13,889 bases of DNA from assembly GCA_009919445.1 (NCBI GenBank), contig RGBY01000040.1, positions 1 to 13,889 of the forward strand, given 5' to 3'. This stretch comes from Planctomycetia bacterium (GTDB lineage: Bacteria; Planctomycetota; Planctomycetia; Pirellulales; UBA1268). A program made the translations under genes and the position numbers. How positions within the stretch are numbered: position 1 is the first letter of the stretch; each line of letters starts with the position of its first letter. Below are positions 7,018 to 13,889 of the stretch, in pieces. Below the pieces are notes generated by a model. That model saw nothing but the letters and a program-made list of their open reading frames with translations. It was not told where the DNA came from and searched no databases.

Positions 7018-7374
7018 ATGCTCATTCCCACCTCAATCCTCAATTCCCTGACGCTCGTGGCCTCAACCGAAATGATCGGCGAGGACCCCGCCTCCAAATT
7101 CATCCGACTGCTAACAGTCTTCTTGCTAGCCATGTGGGTCGGATTTGAAGTCATCACGAAAGTCCCGCAGCGACTGCACACGCCGCTGACCAGCGGCTCC
7201 AATGCCATCTCAGGCATCACGGTTGTTGGCGCTCTGGTGGTAGCCGGTGGGTTGACCACTGGATTTGGGACACTCTTCGGGCTGCTGGCCGTTCTGCTGG
7301 CGATGATCAACGTCGCCGGAGGATTTGTTGTCACCCACCGAATGCTCGAAATGTTCAACCCCAAGAAGAAATAA
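7018..7374 (+). CDS. pntA2: NAD(P) transhydrogenase subunit alpha, part 2 (membrane)
   Basis: This 118-residue membrane subunit forms the N-terminal part of the proton-conducting domain II together with the membrane part of PntB. Three hydrophobic helices are visible near residues 28-46 (IRLLTVFLLAMWVGFEVIT, with the conserved-looking GFEVI), 62-79 (NAISGITVVGALVVAG) and 83-102 (GFGTLFGLLAVLLAMINVAG). The segment VTHRMLEMF near the C-terminus is the typical ending of this subunit. The short N-terminus and its length fit the three-polypeptide type of transhydrogenase (as in Rhodospirillum), not the two-polypeptide E. coli type. It lies 75 bases after pntA1 and 52 bases before pntB. Confidence 0.93.
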   Translation: MLIPTSILNSLTLVASTEMIGEDPASKFIRLLTVFLLAMWVGFEVITKVPQRLHTPLTSGSNAISGITVVGALVVAGGLTTGFGTLFGLLAVLLAMINVAGGFVVTHRMLEMFNPKKK

Positions 7375-7426
7375 CGGAAGTAGCGTCCTTTCCCCAACCA
7401 CTGTTCACCGGTCTAAAAGGATTCCC

Positions 7427-8884
7427 ATGTCGAGCCAGGCCTGGATCAATCTCGCCTACCTCACTGCTTCGATGCTGTTCATCGTAGCCTTCAAACAGAT
7501 GAGTGGCCCGCGAACTGCAGTGCGTGGCAACTTTCTTGGCGCTGTCGGGATGGCCATCGCCATCCTTGCAGCCTGCTTTGAACAGCCAGTGGCAGCCAGC
7601 ATTGGCCGGCATGGCATCTGGCCCCTGTTGCTACTCGCCCTTTTTGCGGCAGCCGGAGGTGGGATCGGTGCCACGATGGCCCTCCGCTGGCCAATGACCG
7701 GCATGCCGCAGATGGTTGCGCTGCTCAACGGCTTTGGCGGCGCCGCATCCATGCTCGTCGCCGCAGCCGAGTTGACCAGCACACGGGCGGTCGCCCGGTT
7801 TCAAGAAGGTCCGGCTCAGGTATTGGCGCGGGCTAGCCTGGAGCCATGGACTCAGTTTGCCATCGCCATTGGCCTAGCCTGCCTCATTGGGTCAGTGACG
7901 CTTACCGGAAGTCTCGTTGCCTTTGGCAAACTGCAGGAACTTCCGCAATTCAAAAAACCATGGGCCAATCCCAATCGCCACTGGATCAACCTCGGGCTGG
8001 CCATTGCTGTTCTGCTCTTGCTATGGGGAGTCTTCAGCACGTCCCAGTTGCTGTTCTTCCTCATGCTGGTTGCCGTTGCCGCCACCCTCGGAGCGACGCT
8101 CACGCTGCCAATCGGTGGGGCCGACATGCCGGTCGTCATCTGTCTGTTGAACAGTTACTCGGGACTAGCCGCTGCAGCCGCAGGATTTGTCATCGACAAC
8201 TCGGTCTTGGTGATCGCCGGCTCCCTTGTTGGAGCCAGCGGCCTGATCCTGACGGCAATCATGTGTCGTGCAATGAACCGATCACTTACCGGGGTTCTCT
8301 TCGGGGGCCTCGGGGCAACGGCCACGGTTGCATCCGATGATGTCTATGCGGGCAAAATCAAAGCGGCCGAAACTGAAGAACTGGCCATGGTTTTAGAGCA
8401 GGCCAGCCGCATCGTCATCGTGCCAGGATACGGGCTGGCTGTGGCGCAGGCTCAGCACGCCGTTCGCGAACTGGCTGATGTTCTGGAGGCCCGTGGTGCA
8501 ACGGTCGAGTACGCCATTCATCCCGTGGCCGGTCGCATGCCCGGGCACATGAATGTGCTGCTTGCCGAGGCCGACATTCCCTATGAAAAACTGCGCGAGA
8601 TGGACGACATCAACCCATCGTTCCCGGAAACCGACGTCGCAATCGTGATCGGTGCCAACGACGTTGTTAATCCGTCGGCTCGCACCGATCCCAACAGCCC
8701 AATTGCTGGCATGCCGATTCTCGATGTCGACAAGGCTCAGACAGTAATTGTTGTCAAACGATCACTGTCACCCGGATTCGCGGGAATCCCCAACCCCCTC
8801 TTTGCCGCCGACAACACCTTAATGTTCTTCGGTGACGGCAAAAAGGCATTGATTGACCTGACCGCTGCCATTGCCCGCGATTGA
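7427..8884 (+). CDS. pntB: NAD(P) transhydrogenase subunit beta
   Basis: The protein has 485 residues. The first half carries about eight or nine membrane helices, with motifs GGGIGATMALRWPMTGMPQM (77-96) and LNGFGG (100-105), and GGADMPVVICLLNSYSGLAA (230-249) in the second cluster. The C-terminal domain III binds NADP(H): VPGYGLAVAQAQ (332-343), HPVAGRMPGHMNVLLAEA (365-382), IGANDVVNP (408-416), KRSLSPGFAGIPNPLF (444-459) and MFFGDGK (466-472). All the usual motifs are present, so the enzyme should be active, coupling hydride transfer to proton movement to balance NADPH. I chose ATG 7427 because AAAAGG lies 6 bases upstream and homology begins there. The frame is open further back to 7325, but that part overlaps pntA2. 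It ends 12 bases before the convergent hemW stop. Confidence 0.97.
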   Translation: MSSQAWINLAYLTASMLFIVAFKQMSGPRTAVRGNFLGAVGMAIAILAACFEQPVAASIGRHGIWPLLLLALFAAAGGGIGATMALRWPMTGMPQMVALLNGFGGAASMLVAAAELTSTRAVARFQEGPAQVLARASLEPWTQFAIAIGLACLIGSVTLTGSLVAFGKLQELPQFKKPWANPNRHWINLGLAIAVLLLLWGVFSTSQLLFFLMLVAVAATLGATLTLPIGGADMPVVICLLNSYSGLAAAAAGFVIDNSVLVIAGSLVGASGLILTAIMCRAMNRSLTGVLFGGLGATATVASDDVYAGKIKAAETEELAMVLEQASRIVIVPGYGLAVAQAQHAVRELADVLEARGATVEYAIHPVAGRMPGHMNVLLAEADIPYEKLREMDDINPSFPETDVAIVIGANDVVNPSARTDPNSPIAGMPILDVDKAQTVIVVKRSLSPGFAGIPNPLFAADNTLMFFGDGKKALIDLTAAIARD

Positions 8885-8891
8885 CCAACAA

Positions 8892-8916
8892 TCTGGTCAG
8901 AGCACCTCTGACCAGA
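8892..8916. terminator. Bidirectional hairpin between pntB and hemW
   Basis: A perfect 11-bp inverted repeat (arms 8892-8902 and 8906-8916) surrounds a 3-base loop, between two convergent genes. It overlaps the last codons and the stop of hemW. Neither side has a proper T run (the minus-strand exit reads TTGTTGG), so it may be a rho-independent-like terminator of low efficiency or simply an RNA-stabilising hairpin. It is placed to end transcripts from both directions. Confidence 0.6.
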
Positions 8917-10024
8917 GCGAATCGGACACAAGTAAGCCGGCGTGAGTCAGCCGAACGGTATCGTCATCAGCAACGGCCAGCCCGGCAGCCACCCAGCGAG
9001 CGAGCGGCTGTTCTGCCAGTTCTTCGACTGAGTAGCCGCTAGCTTTTGCAAAGGCCTTGCAGTCAATCCCGTCACGGCGGCGCAAGCCCAACACGAGTCG
9101 CTCTCGGGCTGCCTCTTCCGCATTCATCTCATCGACCTCTCCTGTGGCATCCTGCCCGGCACGTATCCGGCGGATCCATGTCGTTGGACTACGATGATTT
9201 GTCTTGCGTGTGCGGCCATCGAATCGGGCTGCTCCAGGTCCGAACGCTTCCCACGGACGGCAGTCCCAATACGCCTCGTTGTGTCGGCAGCGGCCACCGG
9301 GTCGAGCGAAGTTGGAAACCTCGTACTGTCTGTACCCTGCTCTTTCCAGGCGGTGAATTGCCTCTTCAAACATGGCCCGCTCAAGCCCCTCTGGAACAGC
9401 CTGCAGAAGACCTCGCTGCCGCCGTCGAAAAAAATCGGTTCCAGGCTCCCAGGTCAGGCAGTAGACCGAAACATGCTGGCAGCCTAGAGCAATGGTTGCC
9501 TCAAGATCTGCTTTCACGCCATTGAGTGTCTGACCGGGGGCGGCAATCAACAGATCCACGCTGACAGTCAGCCCCGCCCCCAGTAGCCGCTTGACGGCCC
9601 GGCAGACGTCGTCCGGCTGATGGTCACGATCAAGGGCAGCAAGGGTTTGCTGGTTGAGTGACTGACTTCCCAGGCTCACTCGTGTTACGCCACATTCACA
9701 GGCTGCCTCGATCAGTTCTGCGGTTACATCGAGCGGATTGGCCTCGACCGTCACCTCAGCCGTTGGCCCGGGCTGCAACCTCGCCGCCGTCAGCTGAAAT
9801 AACTGCCGCAATCCATCTGGCCCAAAGTGTGATGGCGTGCCCCCTCCAAAATAGAGCGTGTCGAGAACCAAGGGCTGCGGCAGCCGAGTGAGTTCCTGCG
9901 ATAAGGCTGCAGCGTAGTCAGCACGAAGATCGTCTCGCCCTGCTACCAACGTAAAATCACAGTAGCCGCACCGGTGTCGGCAGAATGGCACATGCACATA
10001 GGCGTGACGAACAGGCTCGGTCAC
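8897..10024 (-). CDS. hemW: Radical SAM heme chaperone HemW-like protein
   Basis: The 375-residue protein contains the radical-SAM cluster motif CRHRCGYC (Cys 15, 19, 22) and the GGGTPS motif (60-65) that binds SAM. It also contains VEANP (93-97), GSQS (119-122) and RHNEAYW (247-253), the HNxxYW motif typical of HemW rather than of HemN, which has a longer N-terminus. HemW binds heme and delivers it to respiratory proteins. It was long mislabelled as coproporphyrinogen III dehydrogenase. The start is taken as GTG 10024, which overlaps the stop of the upstream gene as GTGA and has an AGG 7 bases before it. A second GTG at 10030 would put that site too close. This overlap implies translational coupling to the metallo-beta-lactamase gene. 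Confidence 0.92.
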   Translation of the reverse strand: MTEPVRHAYVHVPFCRHRCGYCDFTLVAGRDDLRADYAAALSQELTRLPQPLVLDTLYFGGGTPSHFGPDGLRQLFQLTAARLQPGPTAEVTVEANPLDVTAELIEAACECGVTRVSLGSQSLNQQTLAALDRDHQPDDVCRAVKRLLGAGLTVSVDLLIAAPGQTLNGVKADLEATIALGCQHVSVYCLTWEPGTDFFRRRQRGLLQAVPEGLERAMFEEAIHRLERAGYRQYEVSNFARPGGRCRHNEAYWDCRPWEAFGPGAARFDGRTRKTNHRSPTTWIRRIRAGQDATGEVDEMNAEEAARERLVLGLRRRDGIDCKAFAKASGYSVEELAEQPLARWVAAGLAVADDDTVRLTHAGLLVSDSLWSEVL

Positions 10025-10860
10025 AGCCACACCTGAAGCCGACCATCAAGCAGATCCGGCAGTTTTTTGGCGAGGATTCGCCGAATTCTTTCGTCGGTGT
10101 ACCGTGTGGAATAGTGGGCCGCGATGATCACCTCGTTGTGAAACCTTTCGCGACGGGCCAGGAAATCATCGAGGTGCATGTGGCCATACTTGTGAATCTT
10201 CTCACGGCGATGGCTGCGGGCAACGAAGGTCATCTCTGTAATAAGAATCATCGCCTCGTACATTGCCGGGCAGCGATCAAGACCATCCGGATTTGAATCT
10301 CCCAAGTAGGCCACCAATGGAGTCCGCACCTCATGGGTAACATCCACGCCTGAGAGGCGTAAATCTCGAATCTGTGGCCCGGGCAAGCCCTGATATTCAT
10401 GCTTGAGTTTGCGGCGGCGATCCCAGACGACGTAACCGACGCTTGGCAGCGTGTGACAGGTATTCGAGACCGTTACGACATGCTCCCGGGAAAGCTCAAT
10501 CTCGTCGCCCGGCCGAGCCGGCAACAGGGTGCACGGCAGCCTGCCCCGGTCAAGCCGTGACACGGCACGCAGGAATCGTTCGATCGGCTCAATCGCCGAC
10601 TCTGGCAGATAAATCGTCGGCGGCTCCATCTTCATCATCCGCCGGCGGGCAACATAGACCGGCAACGCCGCAATGTGATCGAGGTGGGTGTGACTGATAA
10701 ACCAGGTGGAAGTGGCCATAAAACCCCACGGCTGGCCACCGAGATCGAAGCCCAGTTTCAACTCCGGCACACGCCAGTAGCTTTGAACAGCCGCACGCGA
10801 GTAGCCCTCAACCGTCAGGCCTTTATGGCTGAGTGTCCGTAGCGGAGCATTTTCAATCAT
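10021..10860 (-). CDS. Metallo-beta-lactamase fold hydrolase, RNase Z-like
   Basis: The protein has 279 residues from ATG 10860. It shows the metal-binding HTHLDH (57-62), a histidine in NTCHTLPS (His 136), Asp 188 in YLGDSN, and His 249 in IAAHYSTRY, so the two-zinc site looks complete. Conserved-looking blocks such as VARRRMMKMEPPTIYLPE and EKIHKYGHMHLDDFLARRER match, from memory, an MBL hydrolase found in many planctomycetes. It resembles RNase Z in the order of ligands, but where RNase Z usually has Gly-Leu-Pro after the first motif this has AALP, and the flexible arm is not obvious. So tRNA 3' processing is possible but unproven. Start 10860 has AAGGG 4 bases upstream. ATG 10905 is an alternative. 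It lies 123 bases after scpA and overlaps hemW. Confidence 0.85.
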   Translation of the reverse strand: MIENAPLRTLSHKGLTVEGYSRAAVQSYWRVPELKLGFDLGGQPWGFMATSTWFISHTHLDHIAALPVYVARRRMMKMEPPTIYLPESAIEPIERFLRAVSRLDRGRLPCTLLPARPGDEIELSREHVVTVSNTCHTLPSVGYVVWDRRRKLKHEYQGLPGPQIRDLRLSGVDVTHEVRTPLVAYLGDSNPDGLDRCPAMYEAMILITEMTFVARSHRREKIHKYGHMHLDDFLARRERFHNEVIIAAHYSTRYTDERIRRILAKKLPDLLDGRLQVWL

Positions 10861-10983
10861 AGGACCCTTATTCTGTTGGTTTGGTAGCGAGCGAGCGTCG
10901 AGCATGGCGTTGTCCCGGCAGGTCTGCCGCGCCGCTCCGATTCGCACCGGCGACAAAACCCGGCCCTGTTGCCTCTGCAAACC

Positions 10984-11715
10984 CTAGCCCGCCGAAGGCG
11001 TCGGTGCCCGAGGCTCCAGCCAGATTTCTTCGAACAACTGATCCTGGCGGGTCGTCAGCCGACCCCGGCGAACCAGCTCTAACACTCCCAGAAAGATACC
11101 GACGACTCGCATCCGTGGCATCTCCTCATCGAAAAGGCTGGTAAATGCGACCTTTCCTTGCTCTGCCAGTAGCTGCTCAATCCGCTCGATGTGAACCTCA
11201 ATTGGCGTGTCGTCATGGATGATCTGCCGGGGCTTGCGACGCTCTTGCCGCTGAAGCACTCGGCCCAGAGCCCCGACTAAATCCCAAACCTGCACATCCG
11301 CAAAGTGAATTTCGGCCGGTGGACCCTGCTTGGGAAGCTCTTCGGTGTGAGCCCGGACAAACCGGGACTCCCATTCACGAGCCCGATCTTCGAGAAGCAC
11401 GGCCGCATCTCGAAACTGCTTGTATTCCAGCAACCGCTCCACCAGATCCTCGCGAATCGGCTCAAGCTGTTCTTCCTGCTCCTCTGGACGCGGCACAAGG
11501 GCTCGGGCTTTGATTTCCAACAACACGCTGGCCAGTTCGACAAATTCCCCCACCTGCTCGATGGCGAGTTCTTCGAGTACCTCGAGATAGGCCAGAAACG
11601 CTTCGGCAATCGTGGCGATTGGTACTTCGGTCACATCTACCTCGTGTTTTTTCACGAGGTAGAGCAGGAGGTCGAGCGGACCTGCAAAAATGTCGAGATC
11701 GACCTTGAATGCCAC
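10984..11715 (-). CDS. scpA: Segregation and condensation protein A
   Basis: The 243-residue protein is the kleisin subunit that bridges the SMC heads in the bacterial condensin (SMC-ScpAB). The N-terminal helical domain begins MAFKVDLDIFAGPLDLLLYL with the conserved GPLDLLL (12-18) and continues with VTEVPIATIAEAFLAYLE. A Glu/Gln-rich linker follows (RPEEQEEQLEPIREDLVERL). The C-terminal winged-helix part has the MRVVGIFLGVLELVRRGRL block expected to meet the SMC head. The start is GTG 11715, supported by AGGAAGGG six bases upstream. No scpB or smc lies within the window. A perfect TTGACA at 11773-11778 on the minus strand may be part of its promoter, but no -10 box stands at the right distance. 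Confidence 0.93.
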   Translation of the reverse strand: MAFKVDLDIFAGPLDLLLYLVKKHEVDVTEVPIATIAEAFLAYLEVLEELAIEQVGEFVELASVLLEIKARALVPRPEEQEEQLEPIREDLVERLLEYKQFRDAAVLLEDRAREWESRFVRAHTEELPKQGPPAEIHFADVQVWDLVGALGRVLQRQERRKPRQIIHDDTPIEVHIERIEQLLAEQGKVAFTSLFDEEMPRMRVVGIFLGVLELVRRGRLTTRQDQLFEEIWLEPRAPTPSAG

Positions 11716-11888
11716 GATAGCCCTTCCTGAACGGTGACTCAGGTATGGTTTTCGCTCTGTGACAAGGTTGGTGTCAATGCCGTCGCCGCCCCATCCGGCG
11801 ACTTCTTCGGCTACGATGGAGACCGATCAGGGGCCTTCCTGGCTCGCTGGTACTGTTCTCGAACACGCTCCAACGTTCTTCTGCCGCT

Positions 11889-12434
11889 ATGGAAAGTCCT
11901 TCCCCCGCTCCTGACAGCCTCTGGGCGCCGTGGCGGCTGTCCTACATCACCGGCGAGGACACCACAGCCGGTGCCCCCGAGCCTGACGCCTGGCGACCGG
12001 GAGCCGACTCTGCCTGCTTCCTCTGTCGAGCTGCTGCGGTTTCGGCATCTCATGATCGTGACCTTGGGGTGGTTGAGCGGACCGACCATGGACTGGTCAT
12101 CCTCAACAGGTACCCCTACGCCAATGGGCACCTGCTCGTTGCCCCCCTCGACCACCAGGCCACATTAGCCGATCTCGACTCAGCCACACTCCTTGACTTG
12201 CAACACCGACTGGTCGCCTGGTGCGGCCGTCTGGAACAGGCCATTGCCGCCCAAGGCTTCAACATTGGGCTGAATCTTGGGCGGATCGCTGGAGCCGGTG
12301 TGCCCGGCCATCTTCACTGGCACATCGTTCCCCGCTGGCCCGGGGACGTGAACTTCATGACGAGTATTGCCGGGGTACGGGTCATTCCTCAGGCTCTGGA
12401 TGCACTCTGGGATCAACTGCAGGCTCTCTCATGA
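11889..12434 (+). CDS. HIT-family protein, diadenosine polyphosphate hydrolase/phosphorylase-like
   Basis: The protein has 181 residues, and its HIT motif HLHWHIVPRW (141-150) is complete, with the central histidine as the likely nucleophile. Other family blocks are LWAPWRLSYI near the N-terminus, CFLC (43-46) which may bind zinc, NRYPYANGHLLVAP (73-86), GFNIGLNLGRIAGAGVPGH (123-141) and GDVNFM (152-157). This pattern belongs to the branch related to Ap4A phosphorylases and hydrolases of actinobacteria (Rv2613c type), which act on dinucleoside polyphosphates. The exact substrate cannot be read from the sequence. No clear ribosome site precedes ATG 11889, and scpA diverges from it across a 173-base spacer. 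Its stop overlaps the next start as ATGA, so it is probably coupled to the dGTPase gene. Confidence 0.9.
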   Translation: MESPSPAPDSLWAPWRLSYITGEDTTAGAPEPDAWRPGADSACFLCRAAAVSASHDRDLGVVERTDHGLVILNRYPYANGHLLVAPLDHQATLADLDSATLLDLQHRLVAWCGRLEQAIAAQGFNIGLNLGRIAGAGVPGHLHWHIVPRWPGDVNFMTSIAGVRVIPQALDALWDQLQALS

Positions 12435-13588
12435 CCCCTTCCGACCAGCCGCACACCGGCAACTCGACAGCCGCCTTTCCTACTGACTGGCAGAAGCGGG
12501 AGCAGGCAATCCTGGCTCCATGGGCCATGCATGCCATTGAGTCGGCTGGACGCACTCACGAAGAACCGCCTCATCCATTCCGCAGTCCGTATCAACGCGA
12601 CCGCGACCGCATTGTTCACTCAGCCGCCTTTCGCCGCCTGGCTCACAAAACCCAGGTTTTCACTGATTATCCAGGAGACTTTCACCGAAGCCGACTGACT
12701 CACACCCTGGAGGTAACGAGCATTGCCAGGACACTCGCCCGGACACTCGCCCTGAACGAGGACCTCGTAGAGGCTTTGGCTCTGGCTCATGACATCGGCC
12801 ATCCGCCGTTGGGACATGCAGGAGAAGACACGCTCAATGAACTTCTGGCTGATGAGGGCGGGTTCAATCACAACGCCCAGGCGTTGCGGATCATGACGCT
12901 GCTGGAGCAGCGGTATCCACAGTTCCCCGGCCTCAACCTGTCTCAGGAAATTCTAGATGCCCAGGCGGTCCGGGCCCGCCTTCCGGAAGCACCCCCACCC
13001 TTATTGGAAGCACAGGTTGTCGATGCGGCTGATTCGATCGCCTACGACACCCATGATGCCGATGACGCAGTCGAACTTGGGCTGGTCACCCTCGATGATC
13101 TCCTGACCCTCCCCCTTGTTGCTTCTGCGGCCGCCAACGTAACCGACCGCTATGGCAGTCTGGGCCCACTGGCACTGCGTCGTGCTGTCCTGCACGAGTT
13201 AATTGAACGACAGGTCGCTGACCTCATCAGAGAAACCACCACCCGCCTGCAGGAGGGACAGTTTCAATCGGCGACAGCCGCCAGAACGCCAGCAGAACCG
13301 GGTGGGCGACTGGTCGCCCACGAACCGGGACTGGCTGCTGGCAAGCGAGATCTTGAGCGGTTTCTGTTTCAACAAGTCTACCGGAGCACCCGGGTCATGG
13401 AGGTCCGCCAGCGGGCTCAGCAACAGCTTAGCGACCTGTTCTGTTGGTATTGCCAGCACCCTGAGGAAATGCCGCCCCGCTACCGGCAGCGGGTCGATTC
13501 CGTGGGCCTGAAGCGGAGCGTGGCCGACTATCTCGCCGGCATGACCGACCGCTACCTGAAACGCGACGTACAGCGGCGGCTGGGCTAG
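12431..13588 (+). CDS. dgt: dGTPase-like HD-domain triphosphohydrolase
   Basis: The protein has 385 residues from ATG 12431. It begins with the dGTPase block RDRDRIVHSAAFRRLAHKTQ (57-75). The HD-domain metal ligands follow as His 91 (RLTHTLEV), His 120-Asp 121 (AHDIGHPPLGHAG) and Asp 201 (VDAADSIAYDTHDADDA). GGFNHNAQALRI (143-154) and LEQRYPQFPGLNLS (158-171) also match this family. Such enzymes release triphosphate from dGTP or other dNTPs and so set nucleotide pools. The loop between LNLS and LLEAQ (about 171-190) looks shorter than I recall in relatives. ATG 12431 overlaps the HIT stop by 4 bases (ATGA). The open frame extends back to 12221, but that part overlaps the HIT gene and is not coding. 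Confidence 0.94.
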   Translation: MTPSDQPHTGNSTAAFPTDWQKREQAILAPWAMHAIESAGRTHEEPPHPFRSPYQRDRDRIVHSAAFRRLAHKTQVFTDYPGDFHRSRLTHTLEVTSIARTLARTLALNEDLVEALALAHDIGHPPLGHAGEDTLNELLADEGGFNHNAQALRIMTLLEQRYPQFPGLNLSQEILDAQAVRARLPEAPPPLLEAQVVDAADSIAYDTHDADDAVELGLVTLDDLLTLPLVASAAANVTDRYGSLGPLALRRAVLHELIERQVADLIRETTTRLQEGQFQSATAARTPAEPGGRLVAHEPGLAAGKRDLERFLFQQVYRSTRVMEVRQRAQQQLSDLFCWYCQHPEEMPPRYRQRVDSVGLKRSVADYLAGMTDRYLKRDVQRRLG

Positions 13589-13676
13589 TCCCAGGTCGCA
13601 ACACCCCGCGATCGGCAAATTCCCCGGGGGAGGGAAATGCGTACGGAAAGCCCGTCCCGCAGACCGGCTAAAGACG

Positions 13677-13685
13677 TGGTACGAT
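13677..13685 (+). promoter_or_regulatory. Possible extended -10 promoter element
   Basis: TG-G-TACGAT (13677-13685) fits an extended -10 box, about 84 bases before the start of the last gene. No good -35 box stands 17 bases upstream (13657-13662), as expected for an extended -10 type, but the call remains weak. Confidence 0.3.
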
Positions 13686-13768
13686 TAAACCGTCCAATTC
13701 CGGATAGTTCGCCTCATTGGCGTGACTTCCCCCAGCCAAATTTATCCCCCAACAGACGAGTCAACCCC

Positions 13769-13889
13769 ATGATCCTCATTGCCCTCCGCACCATTTTCTT
13801 TTTGGTCTCGATCGGCATTGCCGTTTTGATCTTCAATTCCGCTCCAATGCGATCTGCCCCTTCCTGGGTTCCATGGGCTGTGCTTATCA
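13769..13889 (+). CDS. Membrane protein, probably PIN/TRAM-domain protein (N-terminal part only)
   Basis: Only 40 codons are in the window. The protein begins MILIALRTIFFLVSIGIAVL, one hydrophobic helix (about 3-22), then a polar stretch with several Ser and Pro, and a second hydrophobic segment starts at residue 33 (SWVPWAVLI). From memory, planctomycetal PIN/TRAM proteins (YacL type) begin very similarly, with several helices followed by a PIN nuclease domain and TRAM domain. None of those domains is visible here, so the identity is inference. It follows dgt after 180 bases, with a possible promoter in between, so it is probably a separate transcript. No clear ribosome site precedes ATG 13769. 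Confidence 0.6.
   Translation, partial: MILIALRTIFFLVSIGIAVLIFNSAPMRSAPSWVPWAVLI

Noticed and set aside
8897..10030. Oxygen-independent coproporphyrinogen III oxidase (HemN) as the name for this gene
   Set aside because: The length and the HNxxYW motif fit HemW, and the long HemN N-terminus is absent.
11773..11778. Perfect TTGACA on the minus strand upstream of scpA
   Set aside because: No acceptable -10 box lies 16-19 bases downstream. One hexamer match is expected by chance, so it is only mentioned with scpA.

Overview
The window looks like an ordinary chromosomal segment of a planctomycete (Planctomycetota, probably a Pirellula/Rhodopirellula relative). The reasons are its moderately high GC content, the ABC-2 transporter genes followed by a membrane-anchored protein, a secreted Gly-Met-repeat protein of a kind I recall from this phylum, the family types of the metallo-beta-lactamase and HIT proteins, and the irregular use of Shine-Dalgarno sites. 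This placement rests on memory of protein families and was not checked by search. I see no tRNA, rRNA, CRISPR array, insertion sequence or phage gene.

Left part, all on the minus strand (read right to left): rplM (L13, 4919-5371) and rpsI (S9, 4259-4777) form the usual ribosomal pair. Next comes a secreted protein with a Gly-Met tract (3282-4055), then an ABC exporter module: ATPase (2070-3002), permease (568-1965, with its distal part out of frame at 231-603), and the start of a membrane-anchored protein that runs off the left edge (1-234). The permease is the main oddity. Its reading frame breaks near position 600, and the join appears to lack a hydrophobic stretch that full-length relatives carry, so it is either a damaged gene or an assembly error.

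Middle part, plus strand: a complete three-gene proton-translocating NAD(P) transhydrogenase operon, pntA1-pntA2-pntB (5713-8884). A 341-base divergent spacer separates it from rplM. It converges on hemW, and a perfect 11-bp-stem hairpin (8892-8916) lies at the junction.

Right part: on the minus strand scpA (10984-11715), an RNase Z-like metallo-beta-lactamase gene (10021-10860) and hemW (8897-10024) run co-directionally, the last two overlapping by 4 bases. On the plus strand, divergent from scpA, a HIT-family nucleotide hydrolase/transferase (11889-12434) overlaps a dGTPase-like HD hydrolase gene (12431-13588) by 4 bases, which suggests a translationally coupled nucleotide-handling pair. 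The window ends in the first 40 codons of a membrane protein that resembles the N-terminus of PIN/TRAM proteins.

Most genes are housekeeping. I did not find a convincing new biological system. The points most worth checking are the broken permease, the paired GHRH motifs in its extracytoplasmic domain, the Gly-Met-repeat secreted protein, and the coupled HIT-dGTPase pair.
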